Assembly: GCA_009602725.1 (NCBI GenBank)
Contig: WELB01000029.1
Location: 55,114-119,113 of the forward strand
Source: Spirogloea muscicola
Taxonomy: Eukaryota; Streptophyta; Zygnematophyceae; Spirogloeales; Spirogloeaceae
Length of the DNA: 64,000 nt
Direction: 5' to 3'
Position 1 is the first letter of the stretch. Each line of letters starts with the position of its first letter. Below the pieces are notes generated by a model. That model made no database searches. It was not told the origin of the DNA and saw nothing but the letters and a program-made list of their open reading frames with translations. Below, in pieces: positions 23,483 to 34,900 of this stretch. Made by a program: the position numbers and the translations under genes.

Positions 23483-26400
23483 TTAGAAATTGTCATGGAT
23501 CTCCTCCAACACGGCGCTGGTTTTGCGCAACAGCGACTTGACAGTCAAGTGATTGCTGCCTCGTGGACACTCGTGCAGCTTACAGGCCCTCAGCTTTTTG
23601 AGGCCAGCCTGCACAAGGGCTATGGCCTCCTGCACAGCCTCGCCCCCATCTGGAGTGTTCTCCTTCTCGACTTTGTGTCTTTCTTTGCTGGCGGGCTCCC
23701 TTTGTGGCAGGAGCGTGCTCTGTTGGAGCTGTCTTGGCCTTTGTTGTGGCCGCGAGGACTGCCTTGAAACAGCTACCTGATTGTTCAGCAGGTTGGACAG
23801 CTCCTCTGCTTCATTTCGAAGAAGAACCATTTCTGAATTGCTGCTGGTGTCGTATGTCTCTGTACAATCAGTGACATCAACGGTCAATTCACAACTGCAA
23901 ATTGCTGACCAAGATAAATGCTGAGACGAATAGCTGTTGGACCAATGGTAATCACAATCATATGAATGCAGGGTTTAAGCATGTCCTGATAAAGCAGATC
24001 CAGCATAGCCTCTCAAGTACAATGTAGGGCTTGCTGCAGCAAGCGTGCCTGAATAGCACATGCACAAATCAGCCTCGAACAGTGTCTTAAACCTGCTGCA
24101 CGCACAGCACCACACGTGTTACCTGTTGCTGTCTTGTGAATCAGCTGCTTGCAAGCACCGGTGAACACATCTTCCTCATCTTCCAGGTGTTCAGCAGTGA
24201 CTCGGTGCAGGTGACAGGCCGTTGCCCCATTGGGTACCAATTGTTGGGGATCTGCAACTGCAGAGCTTTCTACATACCTACAGAAGAATCCAAGACCTGC
24301 CCAGAAATCCAGCTTGGGGTCACATACTGGCTGGCAGCTGCTTCTTTCTTGCTGCTATTTATACACTTCAAACTGACAAGAGCGTTGCCACGCCATGAAG
24401 AGCCTGACCAGCTTACGTTTGCTGTACCTTCACAAGGGTGAGTATATTGATGAGACAGACCACCACAAGCACCATACGATGCCTCACAAGCACTCACTCG
24501 TGAAAGCAAAAGCCCAGTGTGGATGCTGCAGAAGGCTGTGGCAGAGGCCCTGGGCAAGGCCTTCGTTGACCTTCAGAGCCCCACTGCCAAGACTTGGCAG
24601 GAGTTCTGCAATTGCTGCATAGAGCTCTGCCGGTAGCCTTTCATGCTCTGCCTGGATCAGCATAAAAGGAGTCAGGTCGCCAGAGATGCAACACTTTGAA
24701 CTCTTGCAGCAACCAACTAGATCCGCTTCCAGCCTGTGGCCCTTGCCAGCTTGTAAGCCTGCTGCTGATGAGCAAATACCATTGCAATGCCAGAGGCAGC
24801 AGAAATTGAGCTTGCAAGCTGAAAGAATGGGTGAAGGGGTGTACCCTGACAGAAGCCAGAACTGATAAAACTGCACTTGGCGTTACATACTCAGGCACGT
24901 GCCTATTTGAGCAGGGGCTTAAGTTAGTCATGTCGTGAGATGCGTAAACTTTTCTTTACTGAGACGCCATCTCTTAAGATTGTTTCAATGCAACTTCAAG
25001 CACAGTAGCAGATTCGTGAGGAGGGGATTGAGCCTGACTACCTCATGATGAGCAAGGCAAGCGGGAGGAGTGAAGCGCGCAAGTTGCGATGTTGCACACT
25101 GGCTAAGGCGACGCTCTCAGCAAGCTGGGCAGCAGCGTCCAGGTCATTACCACTTATGTTTCGTTGGGCACAGTCTCTGTAGGCATGTTTTGGCAAGGGG
25201 CACACAGCCTGATTTCTGCAGTCAGTGACCGTTTGAAGATCTGCAGCACTTGTGGCGAGCCAGAAGGTGTCTGTTGGCAGGACTGCTAAGTCATAGTAGT
25301 GGGCTCCAAAGAAGGTGTGCAGTGAATACTCATGGCTCACTTCTTTTGTTCTTGTGAAGAACGAAACTCACCGGTGCTGCAGCAATGAATGTATCACAAC
25401 AAGGCCATGATGCAGGGCAGCAATGTCCTCATCACATAGCCTGCCAGGCTGAAACCTCTCAGCTGACATGCTCGTGCAGAGGCGTAACAGCTGGGAGAGT
25501 GCATCTGCTTTGGTCTCTTCCTGTTGGATACCACAGGGAACAAGCTGATTCCATCAGTGGCAACCTCACTAAACAATTGAGTAGTAATGGTATAAGATAA
25601 AACATCCCAGCAGTACACGAAAGTTAGCAGCAGAGTTGCACTGGTTTCTGGCAGAGCTTGAGATGACCTGCAGCTTGTTGATAGGAAAGCCTTGCTCCAG
25701 CAAAAGTGCTGCAGGAGCCAGCGAAGTGGTAAGGAGCTCATAAGCGGAACCAAAGAGGGCATGATAAACATGGTCGGCAAGGTAAGATGGTGCAGTCCTC
25801 AGCAGGCTGGAGATCAGCCTGGCCAGCTGCAAGGCAGCTGCTTTCTGCCGAGAGTAATCACGACTAGTGCCTGCAGATGCCACCACAAGATTCTGGAGGA
25901 AGGACAGCAGCACAGACACATATCCCTTGGCTGCCCTTTGCTCACAGCAGCTAAGTAAGACTGGGTACAGATCGCTAGCAAGCTGCGCTCTTGCTGGATG
26001 AGGATGCACCGCAGACGTGAATAGGAAGGACTCAAATAGCCTCCAGCCGCGGCTAACAACCATGGCATCGGTCTTGCTGTTCTTCCTGCAGCCGAGGACT
26101 GCCATGAATGCTGACAGGCCTTGAACAAGACACATGTATACGAGCTGGTTGTCCACATCATTCTCGCTCTTGGTTCGCCCAAGAAGTATCCAGGGGCTGC
26201 TCTGGACAGCCAGTAAGCTATCATGGGCGCCAGGACCTGCCAGCTCCTTGGCCAACCAGGTGAGGAGATCACTGAGTGCCAAGAGAGTGTCGCCTGAGAA
26301 TGCTGCTGATCCCTTGAGGATGGCCGAAATGACCACGATTCTGGAAGCATGCAGCACTGGTCGCTGTTCTACTGTGCTAAGACCAAAGCTGCCATTGTTG

Positions 26401-27784
26401 CCTGCAGCGTCACTGTCCTGAGGTTTTGGACCTGCCCTGCAGATGCCGTCCATGATGGTCTGCTTTCCACTACTGCTGACTTGCGGTGCTGCCATGAGGC
26501 TGTGCAGAAGGCGGAAGAGGGTAGATGTAACCAATTCTGCGAGCACAGTTGTGGCGTGCACCGAGAGTGACTGGGAGCAGCCCCCATTATGCAGGAGCAG
26601 GGCAGCAAGCTCAACTGCCAAGGCCGCCAAGGCCTCTCCGCAACGGGCTGCCGCACTTTGGTGAAAGACAAGGCTGATCCTTACAACATTCAGGAGGTAG
26701 AAGCGGCTTGGTGTGAACAGCCTGCGAAATTCGGCCTCCTCCAGAATACTGCCAGAGTGTGCCTGCAAGAGCGCATTCCTCAATGACTGGACTAGCAGTC
26801 CGACCAAGCTCTGGATGACCTTCGCGCCGTCCACCACCTCGTCAATTTCCTCTCTGGCAGGCCGCCACTGGATAATGGTGACAACGGCCTTCCAAGAATC
26901 ACTCAAGATTGCTCCAGCATGCCCCTTGTTTCCTGCAAGGCAGCCCAAAGCCACCAGCGCCTCGATACAGGCCTTGACCAAGCCGTACCGCCAGCGTCCG
27001 TCTGAATCTTGAGCATCGCCTGCAGATATCGCCGGCTTTTTGTCAATGGCAGCCTATTCAATATCTGCTGGTCTTTCATTCACGCAAAGGATATGTCTCA
27101 GCAATGATCCAACAAGTTCAGATACTGCAGCAGCCTATTCTCTATCTGCTGTTATCTCATTTACGCAAAGGATATGTCTTAGCATCTATCCAGCACGGAT
27201 GCAGATACTGCAGAGACATAGGTCTAGACTTCAGCTCTTTAACGGCGACGGATGTCCGCCGAGAGCAGCAGAGCCAAGCTGCCAAGCTGGCAGAAGGACT
27301 CACCAGCTGGGCCTCGCTCGGGGTCAACGTCATCAATTGAATCGTTTTGCCAGATATTCACGACAATATCGGCCGCTTTTGACAGCAGATCTTGCGCAGC
27401 CTTGAAGACGGCATGCTGATCTTGGTGCTGAGACTCCTACATGGCCACCGAGCGAGCCTTGGGGCGTAAGGCAACCTTGCTGTGCCTCGCAGCTCTCAGG
27501 AGCACGACTTTGACTCGAGCACGACCAACCAACAATGCCGCGCAAACGGTCGCACACCTTCAGAATTCGTATCTACGGGGGTGCGCGCGAAAACAATGAT
27601 CTTTCGTTGCCAGCAGAGACGAGCTCGATCGAGCGCGACCTGTTCAAACCTGCTGTGCCGCGTAGACAGAGCCGACCAGGTGGAAGGCGTGGACCAGCTG
27701 GTCGAGCAGCCGCCGGCAGGGCCGCAGGTCCGGAAGCTGCAGGAGCTCTGCCAGGGCGTCCTGGAGCTGCTGAGTGAGGGCCAT
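23483..27784 (-). CDS. Large alpha-helical protein, possibly FIRRM/FLIP family
   Basis: Supported exons on the minus strand: 27784-27650, 27427-27304, 27019-25642 (459 codons), 25440-25372, about 24651-24498, 24257-24123 and 23904-23483. One or two exons between 25372 and 24651, and one near 24300-24430, are not resolved. The start reads MALTQQLQDALAELLQLPD. Exon 3 is almost entirely helical (SDSWKAVVTIIQ, AALQLARLISSLLRTAPSYL) without clear repeats. Near the end come HWAFAF and a QQLVPNG...ACKQLIHKT segment, then a coiled-coil stretch (NEAEELSNLLNNQV) and a last helix LLRKTSAVLEEIHDNF. Length near 850 residues, helical make-up and the HWAFAF/LVP order recall the FIGNL1 partner FIRRM (plant FLIP), which limits crossovers. 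That match is from memory and unproven; another HEAT-like protein is possible. Confidence 0.6.
27051..27212. repeat. Tandem duplication of about 81 bp in an intron
   Basis: Two imperfect copies share CCTATTC...ATCTGCTG, ACGCAAAGGATATGTCT and CAGATACTGCAG. They lie in the second intron of the helical-protein gene, so that intron carries duplicated branch and acceptor-like sequence. Confidence 0.6.
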
Positions 27785-28560
27785 GGCAAGCCGCAAGAGC
27801 GGTGCCAGGGCCCCACGAGCTGTAGCGCCTCAAAGGCTCACATGAGCGACTGTGCTGGCAAGGGCGCGCGGGGAGCGGCGGAGTCCTCGTGCAGGCGACG
27901 GAGAGCCCGGCGGGGGCCACGCAGGCGCTGCGCCGCGAACGCCTGCACGGCTGCGGTCGCGGCGGCTGCAACGGCGGCGGTCGCCAGGGCGCGCGGAGGT
28001 GGGGCTGGAGCGGCGCCAGGAATGCGGCTGCTGGTATTGGAAGAGCGGCTGTGAAAGCGGCGCCAGGAGGAGGAGGTCGGGGTTCGAATTCCGGCTTAGG
28101 CGCCAACCCAGCCCGCGCTCCCGGATTCCTGAACGCTCTCCGGCCTGCCCAGGGCTCACCGCGGCCCCCGGCGGCGGCGGGCCAGGCGCCGCGACCGGCG
28201 GCGGCGGCGGCGGCGGCGGCTCACGGCTGCTGGACGTGCCTGCGAGACGACAGCCCCAGGCCTCGTCTCCATGCCCGCGCCCTCGCCCTCCGCCTCCGCA
28301 CTCCTCCGCCCAATCCGTGGCTCCTCCGCACGCTTCGCCTCGCCTTTGCGGGACGCGGCGGCGGCCTGCGCTGCCCTCCTCTGCGCCTACACGCTTTCGC
28401 AGCCGCCGCCACCGCCGCCCGCGCTCTCTGCCCTCAGCGGGGGCTTCTGCGGCCTGCCGGCCAGGCCAGAGCGGGCCAGGTCGGCTGCGGCCAGTTGCCC
28501 GCACGGCTCTCGCCCTCCCTGATCACTGACGAAGCTGACCGTGAAATCTTGCCTCGTCGC
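27785..28560. other. GC-rich upstream region with a (GGC)n tract
   Basis: A CpG-rich region with a (GGC/GCG) microsatellite at about 28195-28222. It lies between the minus-strand helical-protein gene and a plus-strand protease remnant, so it may hold a bidirectional promoter. Long open frames in several phases reflect base composition; none has a domain. Confidence 0.35.
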
Positions 28561-28567
28561 AGCACCT

Positions 28568-29300
28568 ATGGGAATCCCACTCTGGTCGACTGCTGCGCTG
28601 CTCCTCATGCTCCTGCCGAAGCAGAGGTGCTTGTTGCAAGTCGGCACAGGCACTGCCCCTCTCATGCCTGGACCATTCAGGCATGCCGTAGGCCAGCGAA
28701 ACTGTGGCTTGCTCGACCTTTTGCGGCGTGAGTGGCCAGACAGGAAACCTATTGCTCCCCCCTCAGAGCGACAAGTGAGGCAGCCACTGTGTGTTTACTC
28801 GCCATAATCGCCGGCAGCAACATACATGCAGGAGGATGTCAACCATGGTGTGGCAATGAAGAGGGCCTTGCCCTTTACTGTCCTTTTCATCAACACTTGC
28901 AGCTGCAGTTGCCACCACCATTGGTGCTCAACCGTTGCAGTTGGTATGCGAGTCTGACAAGCACACAAGAAACCATAATACCATTAGTGCAGCATAATGC
29001 ATGACTTTGAGGTAAGATCAGAAACAGGTCAGTGGAGATGAGCCACAATCCACCCTAAGGACATGAACTCGCCTCCAACATTAATATTGCCCAGGCTTCA
29101 ACTTCCAGCTGCACAAGAGCTCCCTTGAGAAGTGGAGCAGCTCAAGCAGCTACTCGGACATACAGATCAGCACACCTCGGTCAGGCTACAATTTGGGCTC
29201 AGGAACTTAGTTTGTGTATCACAAAAGTTGGCGAGCCTGCTCAAGCGCACTCTTCTTGTGGACACGGGCAGCGACTTGGGCCCAGGTATGGACGTAGCTC
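28568..29300 (+). pseudogene. Worn remnant of an A1 aspartyl protease
   Basis: Near the start, MGIPLWSTAALLLMLLP could be a signal peptide. At about 29180-29290 the sequence preserves pieces of the protease exon that ends in the first active-site motif: GYNLGSG, GEPAQA and LLVDTGSDLGPG, followed by a GTATGG donor. These pieces match GFTVGAGSY, GEPAQPLLLV and ADTGSDLLWTQ of the copy at 63.3-63.6 kb, but in different frames and with Trp-Thr lost. No later exons are found. It is probably a dead member of the local protease family. Confidence 0.55.
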
Positions 29301-29534
29301 GCAGCCCAAAGAAGCATCAATGATCCAGCCACATGCAAGCAATACATGCTCGGGAGTAAGTTGACCTGCGCATCTCCAGAGCTTTGCTATTCCTGTGCCT
29401 CCCCGGCTCTTTTGCATTCTGCTGATTGCGTCAGCTGTTCAACCATCTAGTTCAAGCAAGTTCGTTCATCCAACAAAGAGATGGATCAGAAGCACATATA
29501 TCACATTCTTAATTAGTATCTCTCCTTCCGACCC

Positions 29535-30320
29535 TTTCATACTTTCTACATTCCTTTGGGCTAGCCTCTCATAGCCATTGCCATAATGGAAGAGCTGTTT
29601 CCTGTACAAAGGGCTTCCTAAAAGGTTCTCGGTAGGATTATTACTTAGTAACTTCTAATGGAGGAAGGAATGTACAAGGACCAGAAATAACGGACAGGGT
29701 CTTTCAAGGCCCGGAAAGCGGATGAGAGAGGGAAATAGCTCTTCCAATTTATAGGCAATGGCTGTGAGAGGCCAGCCCAATGGAAGTGGCTCTTCTTAAA
29801 AGGAACAGCTCTCCAATTCAAGGCAGTGGCCACGAAAGGCCACCCCAAAAGGAATGAACAAGGTCCAAAGAGCCGAAAGGCGCCAGAAGCACACAGTCAT
29901 GCAAGAGACCACAGCGGATGTGAGTCAATATTCCGAGTCAGCAGCTGCAAGTCGGAGTAATTTGCAGCTTATTGCAAGTTACTCCTGATAAAGAGGCACC
30001 CCGACCAGACCCAGAAGCAGCAGCCATGGCACAGCCTGTCCGCAAGTGCACTGCGTGAGCCTGGGACCGTTGGAAGATATGGACAGCCGCATATGGAACA
30101 CCTGCGCAAGCGACCCGGCGACGTTGAAGCCGGGCAGCTCACCTTGCTGTCCCTGCCGACGTTCAATGGCCTACCGTGCAAGCCGCTGCAGAGAGAAGGC
30201 ACGCGGTGCGCATAAAATGAAAGCGAGGCCAATTCAAGCCAACACATTGTTCAGGCAAAAGGCGCAGAAAGTGCAAAGACTGCAGTGCAAAGACTGTGGC
30301 TACATGAAATAAACCCCTAT
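29535..30320. mobile_element. LINE 3' fragments and solo tails
   Basis: A plus-strand tail hairpin lies at about 29545-29605 (CCTTTGGGCTAGCCTCTCAT and following bases). Two minus-strand tails lie at about 29730-29780 and 29800-29880. They are followed by a minus-strand decayed C-terminal end (about 29915-30200) with the FNVAGSLAQ-like region reversed near 30110-30140. Confidence 0.65.
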
Positions 30321-30324
30321 ACTA

Positions 30325-30545
30325 GGAGGGCCGGAGGTTGCCACAGAGCGGGGGTAGCCGTGCTGACGGGGGCCATATCGACTCGACCTGTACCGCTTCT
30401 GGAGCTGCTAGAGGAGTAGGAAGAAGCAGCAGTGGCAGGCGGGATGGCGGGTGGGGGAAGGAGGGCCGGAGGTGCCACAGAGCGGGGGGAGCCGTGCTGA
30501 CGAGGCCATGTCGACTCGACCTGCACCGCTTCTCAGCTGCTAGAA
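30325..30545 (+). repeat. Two diverged units related to the 111-bp minisatellite
   Basis: Two units share ACCGCTTCT...AGCTGCTAG, GAGTAGGAAGAAGCAGCAG, TGGCAGGCGGGATGGCGGG and GGAAGGAGGGCCGG. These are the same blocks, in the same order, as the array at 59690-62187 (CACTTCTGGAGCCGCT, GGCAGCAG, TGGCAGGAGGGATGGCGGAG), 29 kb away. Confidence 0.7.
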
Positions 30546-30559
30546 CTAGTACATGCGGA

Positions 30560-31850
30560 ACCAAGCAGCTACGAAACACTCAGTAACCCCTGAAAGGCGG
30601 GCCGGAGGTGCCACAGTGCTGCAGAAGGTCCGGCCATTGACTGCCGAATGCCCCGCGCACGTCTATGGCCAGCGCCCCAAAGGGGGCGACGTAAGGCGAA
30701 GGAATCTGGACAGGCCCAAAGGGCGGGCAGCTTCGTCGGTTGCACGCGGAAAGTGCACACAGGAAAGAGGAGGATTCTTGCAGCAGTGGGCAAAGGCTGT
30801 GATTGGCCAGCCCAGGAAGCAGCAGGGCACGGTGGATGCGCCGGGCGGGAAGGCGCCCGCCCGGGCTTGTGCCGCGCACGCCGCTCTCCTTCTCCAAGGG
30901 GATGCTCGAGGCCAGGCTCGGCTCCTATCTGTATCGTCTCTGGGAGCGTCTGAGTGGCTCCGCGCTTTGCCTTTGCATGCGGGCTTGCGGATGGAAAATG
31001 CTTTGTTTTGCGATGCTATGCGCCGCCGTCTTGGCTTACCATCCCTGTGCTTGGCAGGGGTGACCCAATGTGAATGTGGGCTTATTGAGCATGATGCAGT
31101 GCTCATGGGTGACCACATGCTCAGGTGTGCCAAAGGCAGTGAGCGCACGGGCTCCCACAACCTCCTACGTGACGCCATGTATGGCATCGTCAAGGAGGCG
31201 GGATATCAAGTGGCGTTGGAGAGCACCGGGGTGATGCCCGTCCAGCTCCGCAACGGGGTCCCTCGGACGCGGCGTGTCGATCTGGTCGGCGTCCCCCTGG
31301 GAGGTGGCAAGCGGCTTCTCATGGACGTCGTCCTAACCGACAGCTTCCGGACGAAGGGCCCCGTAACTTCTGAGACCGGCTATGCCGTGAAGGTGGCCGA
31401 ACAGAAGAAGTTGCACAAGTACAAGGACCACCCGGCGGGTGATACCTTTTACCCGCTGGCCATGGACATCCATGGGTGTTACGGGGGTCGGTGGTCCTCG
31501 TTACTTTCGCTGCTGGCATCTCAAGCTGACCAGCGGCGCCGGGAACAGGGTGCAGCCCTTCCCGGTGGCTCGGTGCCTTTGGGTCTTGTGTCCTGCTACC
31601 GTATGCGTTTGTCTATGTCGCTACAGCGTTCCCAAGCGCTTGCTTTGCATCGCCGCGCTGGTCGTGCCCTTGCAGCAGCCTCTGGCTTGCGCAGCGGGGT
31701 TGCTCTTCCTCCCCTCAGCTCATCTGACTTCCTACTGCTGACACGGGGTTACTAAGAGCGCCCTGGCTGTCTAGCCTGTGGCTCCGTCATGAACACCTGT
31801 ATGCATCTGGCTGGCTTTCACAGCCGCTCTTTTAATATCAGCAGCCGCTT
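30560..31850 (+). mobile_element. LINE 3' half with intact endonuclease-end reading frame
   Basis: An uninterrupted frame from about 30890 to 31755 encodes the LINE C-terminal part: a zinc-binding CECG-x12-HMLRC motif, RTGSHNLLRDAMYG, and the restriction-like endonuclease core RRVDLVGVPLGGGKRLLMDV. Then come YKDHPAGDTF, MDIHGCYGGRW, YRMRLSMSLQRSQALALHRR and the end SSDFLLLTRGY. Family knowledge: R2-type LINEs use this nuclease to nick the target for target-primed reverse transcription. The RT is missing; the join at about 30830-30890 passes through a hairpin-like GGCTGTGATTGGCCAGCCC. The tail (31756-31850) holds GGCTGGCTTTCACAGCC. Confidence 0.85.
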
Positions 31851-31991
31851 CCCCGCCACTTGGCCAGAGCTGCACTACGCCAGAGAACACCGACCCCCGC
31901 CAAACCCACCCGCGCTGCTTCCAGCCTCGTTGCGCGCGGTCCGGCCAGGCCCGCCGCTTCAAGCCCCAGCCTCCGTCTGCCGGAACGTCCG

Positions 31992-34900
31992 ATGACCCCT
32001 CCACAGCCTCTGCAGGCAGTGGCTGCTGCCCACGTGCCCCTGCGACTCGCCTTCCTTAGTGCTCCTTCTCCATGGGGCTCTGGCAGCAGGTTGCTATCCC
32101 TTCCTGTCGAGCATCACGGTGCAGCGCCACTTCTCTTGCCAGTCCGCCGTTGCATTACGTCCCTGTGACTCTCTGGTTTGACGGTATTTTGTCTAGGCTC
32201 GGGACCGCAACTGGCAATGGGAATGTACCACAAGCTCGCCTTCTGAGCTGGCACGGTGTGCTTGCTCATTCCAGGCCCTGCAGACGCCGGGCCAAATGCA
32301 GAAGCGAAGCCATCCACATTGAAGTAAGGAGGTGTCCTCAGCTCTTTGCCTGCCTGCTTTCGCACGCACAGCACGCTGCCGGCCCTGGTGCTGATCGTGC
32401 TCGGCATCAGACTAGCCCCAGACTCTGCAACACTGGAGCTTGATTATAGACCTTAAGAGCAGGGCCGATGTTTCAGCTCCTCAATACGACACGACGAAGA
32501 TTTACCCGTGACATGTACTCCACAGGTTGAGCCTGACTCACATTGACGAATCTCATTCGCCTGTTCGGAGAGAGTGGCCCAGCAAAGAGGACGCATTCAG
32601 GTTCCAGCACCACAGCGACAAGGTCAGTGTTTATGACTAGCTTGTGTATACCATTGCTGTCTATTCACGTCAGTGTACATGTGATCTGGCATCCTTGCTT
32701 GCCTGCAGCCCATGCCGATAATTTTCAAGCCTTGCAATGCTGGACATGAGTGACCTCTCTGTAATGATTACAGATACTGTAGTATCAGCTGCTCGTTCTG
32801 TGAGAGCATTTGAGTTGGCTGCTTATGCAGTTGTCCATTTTCATTGTCGTGGGCTTTGTTGCCATGCATATTGCATCAAAAATGGATGCAGTGACTGGAC
32901 CCTTTCGCTTACTCAAGCTACTGCAAACTCGGCAGGCAAGATCGGAGAGATTGTACCACCAGATCACACGCAAAGAGCCAAGAAGACATCCGGGAAAGAG
33001 TACGCAGACATTGAAGAAGCCAAAGCTTGTGCCAGGGGCGCACAGCACGACATCCACGGCATCATCCGAAGGCAGCGGCTGCGCAGGCAACTCAACTTAG
33101 CTATCAAGCTTACAATACTACAGTCCACTCAGGATACAGCGTTGGATTTGGGAATTACTTTGCAGACTTCGGCCTTGGCTACCCATCCCAACCACAGATC
33201 CTTATTGCAGACACTGGCAGCGACTTACTGTGGACTCAGGTCTAATCAGCACATATGACATTGCAGCAGTCTTCAGTACTCATCCATACAGCATCGCTTG
33301 CCACACAGTTGCAACATGCAACTTGAGGAAAGATACAGTGGACCTGACAATGCTTGCATCATATCACCCTGAAGCAACCCAGTGCAATTGGTGGTGTGCA
33401 CGTGCTTACATGCTTCGCACTCTTCTGCTGCTGCAGTGCTTGCCTTGCTCCAGCTGCTACTTTCAAAGCGGACCCATCTTCAATCCCACTCACTCCTCAA
33501 CCTTCTCTGTCATCAACTGCAACACTCTCGCTTGCCTATATGCTGAGGACCAGAATGGGTATGACAATTGCTACTTCTCAGGAGGCACAGCGGACTGCGA
33601 GTACTCCTACGGGTACACCTCTGTGAACTTGGAGACACTATGTCTTGTATTCTTGCGGTGTTCTCGGCGTGCCTCGTTCAGCCTTGTTGTGTGATATTGG
33701 ATGTCAACCCATCCCAACCACAGATCCTTATTGCAGACACTGGCAGCGACTTACTGTGGACTCAGGTCTAATCAGCACATATGACATTGCAGCAGTCTTC
33801 AGTACTCATCCATACAGCATCGCTTGCCACACAGTTGCAACATGCAACTTGAGGAAAGATACAGTGGACCTGACAATGCTTGCATCATATCGCCCTGAAG
33901 TAACCCAGTGCAATTGGTGGTGTGCACGTGCTTACTTGCTTTGCACTCTCCTGCTGCTGCAGTGCTTGCCTTGCTCCAGCTGCTACTTTCAAAGTGGACC
34001 CATCTTCGATCCCACTCACTCGTCAACCTTCTCTGTCATCAACTGCAACACTCTCGCTTGCCTATATGCTGAGGACCAGGCTGGGTATGACAATTGCTAC
34101 CTCTCAGGAGGCACAGCCGACTGCAGAGTGCTCCTACGGGTACACCTCTGTGAACTTGGAGACACTATGTCTTGTACATTGTTGCGGTGTTCTCGGCGTG
34201 CCTCGTTCAGCCTTGTTGTGTGATACTGGATGTCTCCCAGTCTGAGATATATTAAGCATTCGCAGGGGAGCTTTTACCAGCGCCTGTGCTTACTCATCAA
34301 GAGCATGCAGGTATGGAGATGGATCCCAAACCTCAGGGCAATTGGCTACTGAGACGGTGTGGCTAACCACCACGACTGGCAGTAGTGTAGGCCTTTCGGG
34401 AGTGGCCTTTGGGTGCGGTCACGACAATGGTGGTACCTTTGGCTATGCCGGGGGCCTCATTGGCCTTGGACGGGGCCCACTTTCCTTTGTCCAACAGGTG
34501 CTTCTTTGCATGTCCATCGTGGAGCATTGCTTACTGGGAACAGAGCATGTTAGAACACATGGCCCTTGCTATAATACATGTTAGACTAGATATACAAAAG
34601 TGAATGCATACCACTTGCAATATACTTAAATCTCTGGATCTCTTATCCAAGCCACAGATGCATCGCGTACTTGTCTACAATGTCGAGATTGGGCTTGGGC
34701 TTGCTTTCTTTACGTGATCGCTGATCTTGTATACGAACGTTCATTCTGCACAGCTGCACCGGTCTTTATCATGTGAATCTACTTATCATTGCAGCTGCAG
34801 ACGTATGACCACGTATTTACCCTGTGCCTGCAAAGCTATGATGCACCTTACCTGCCTCCGAGCGAGCTGGAATTTGGGTCGGCTGGAGTACCTAGTACGG

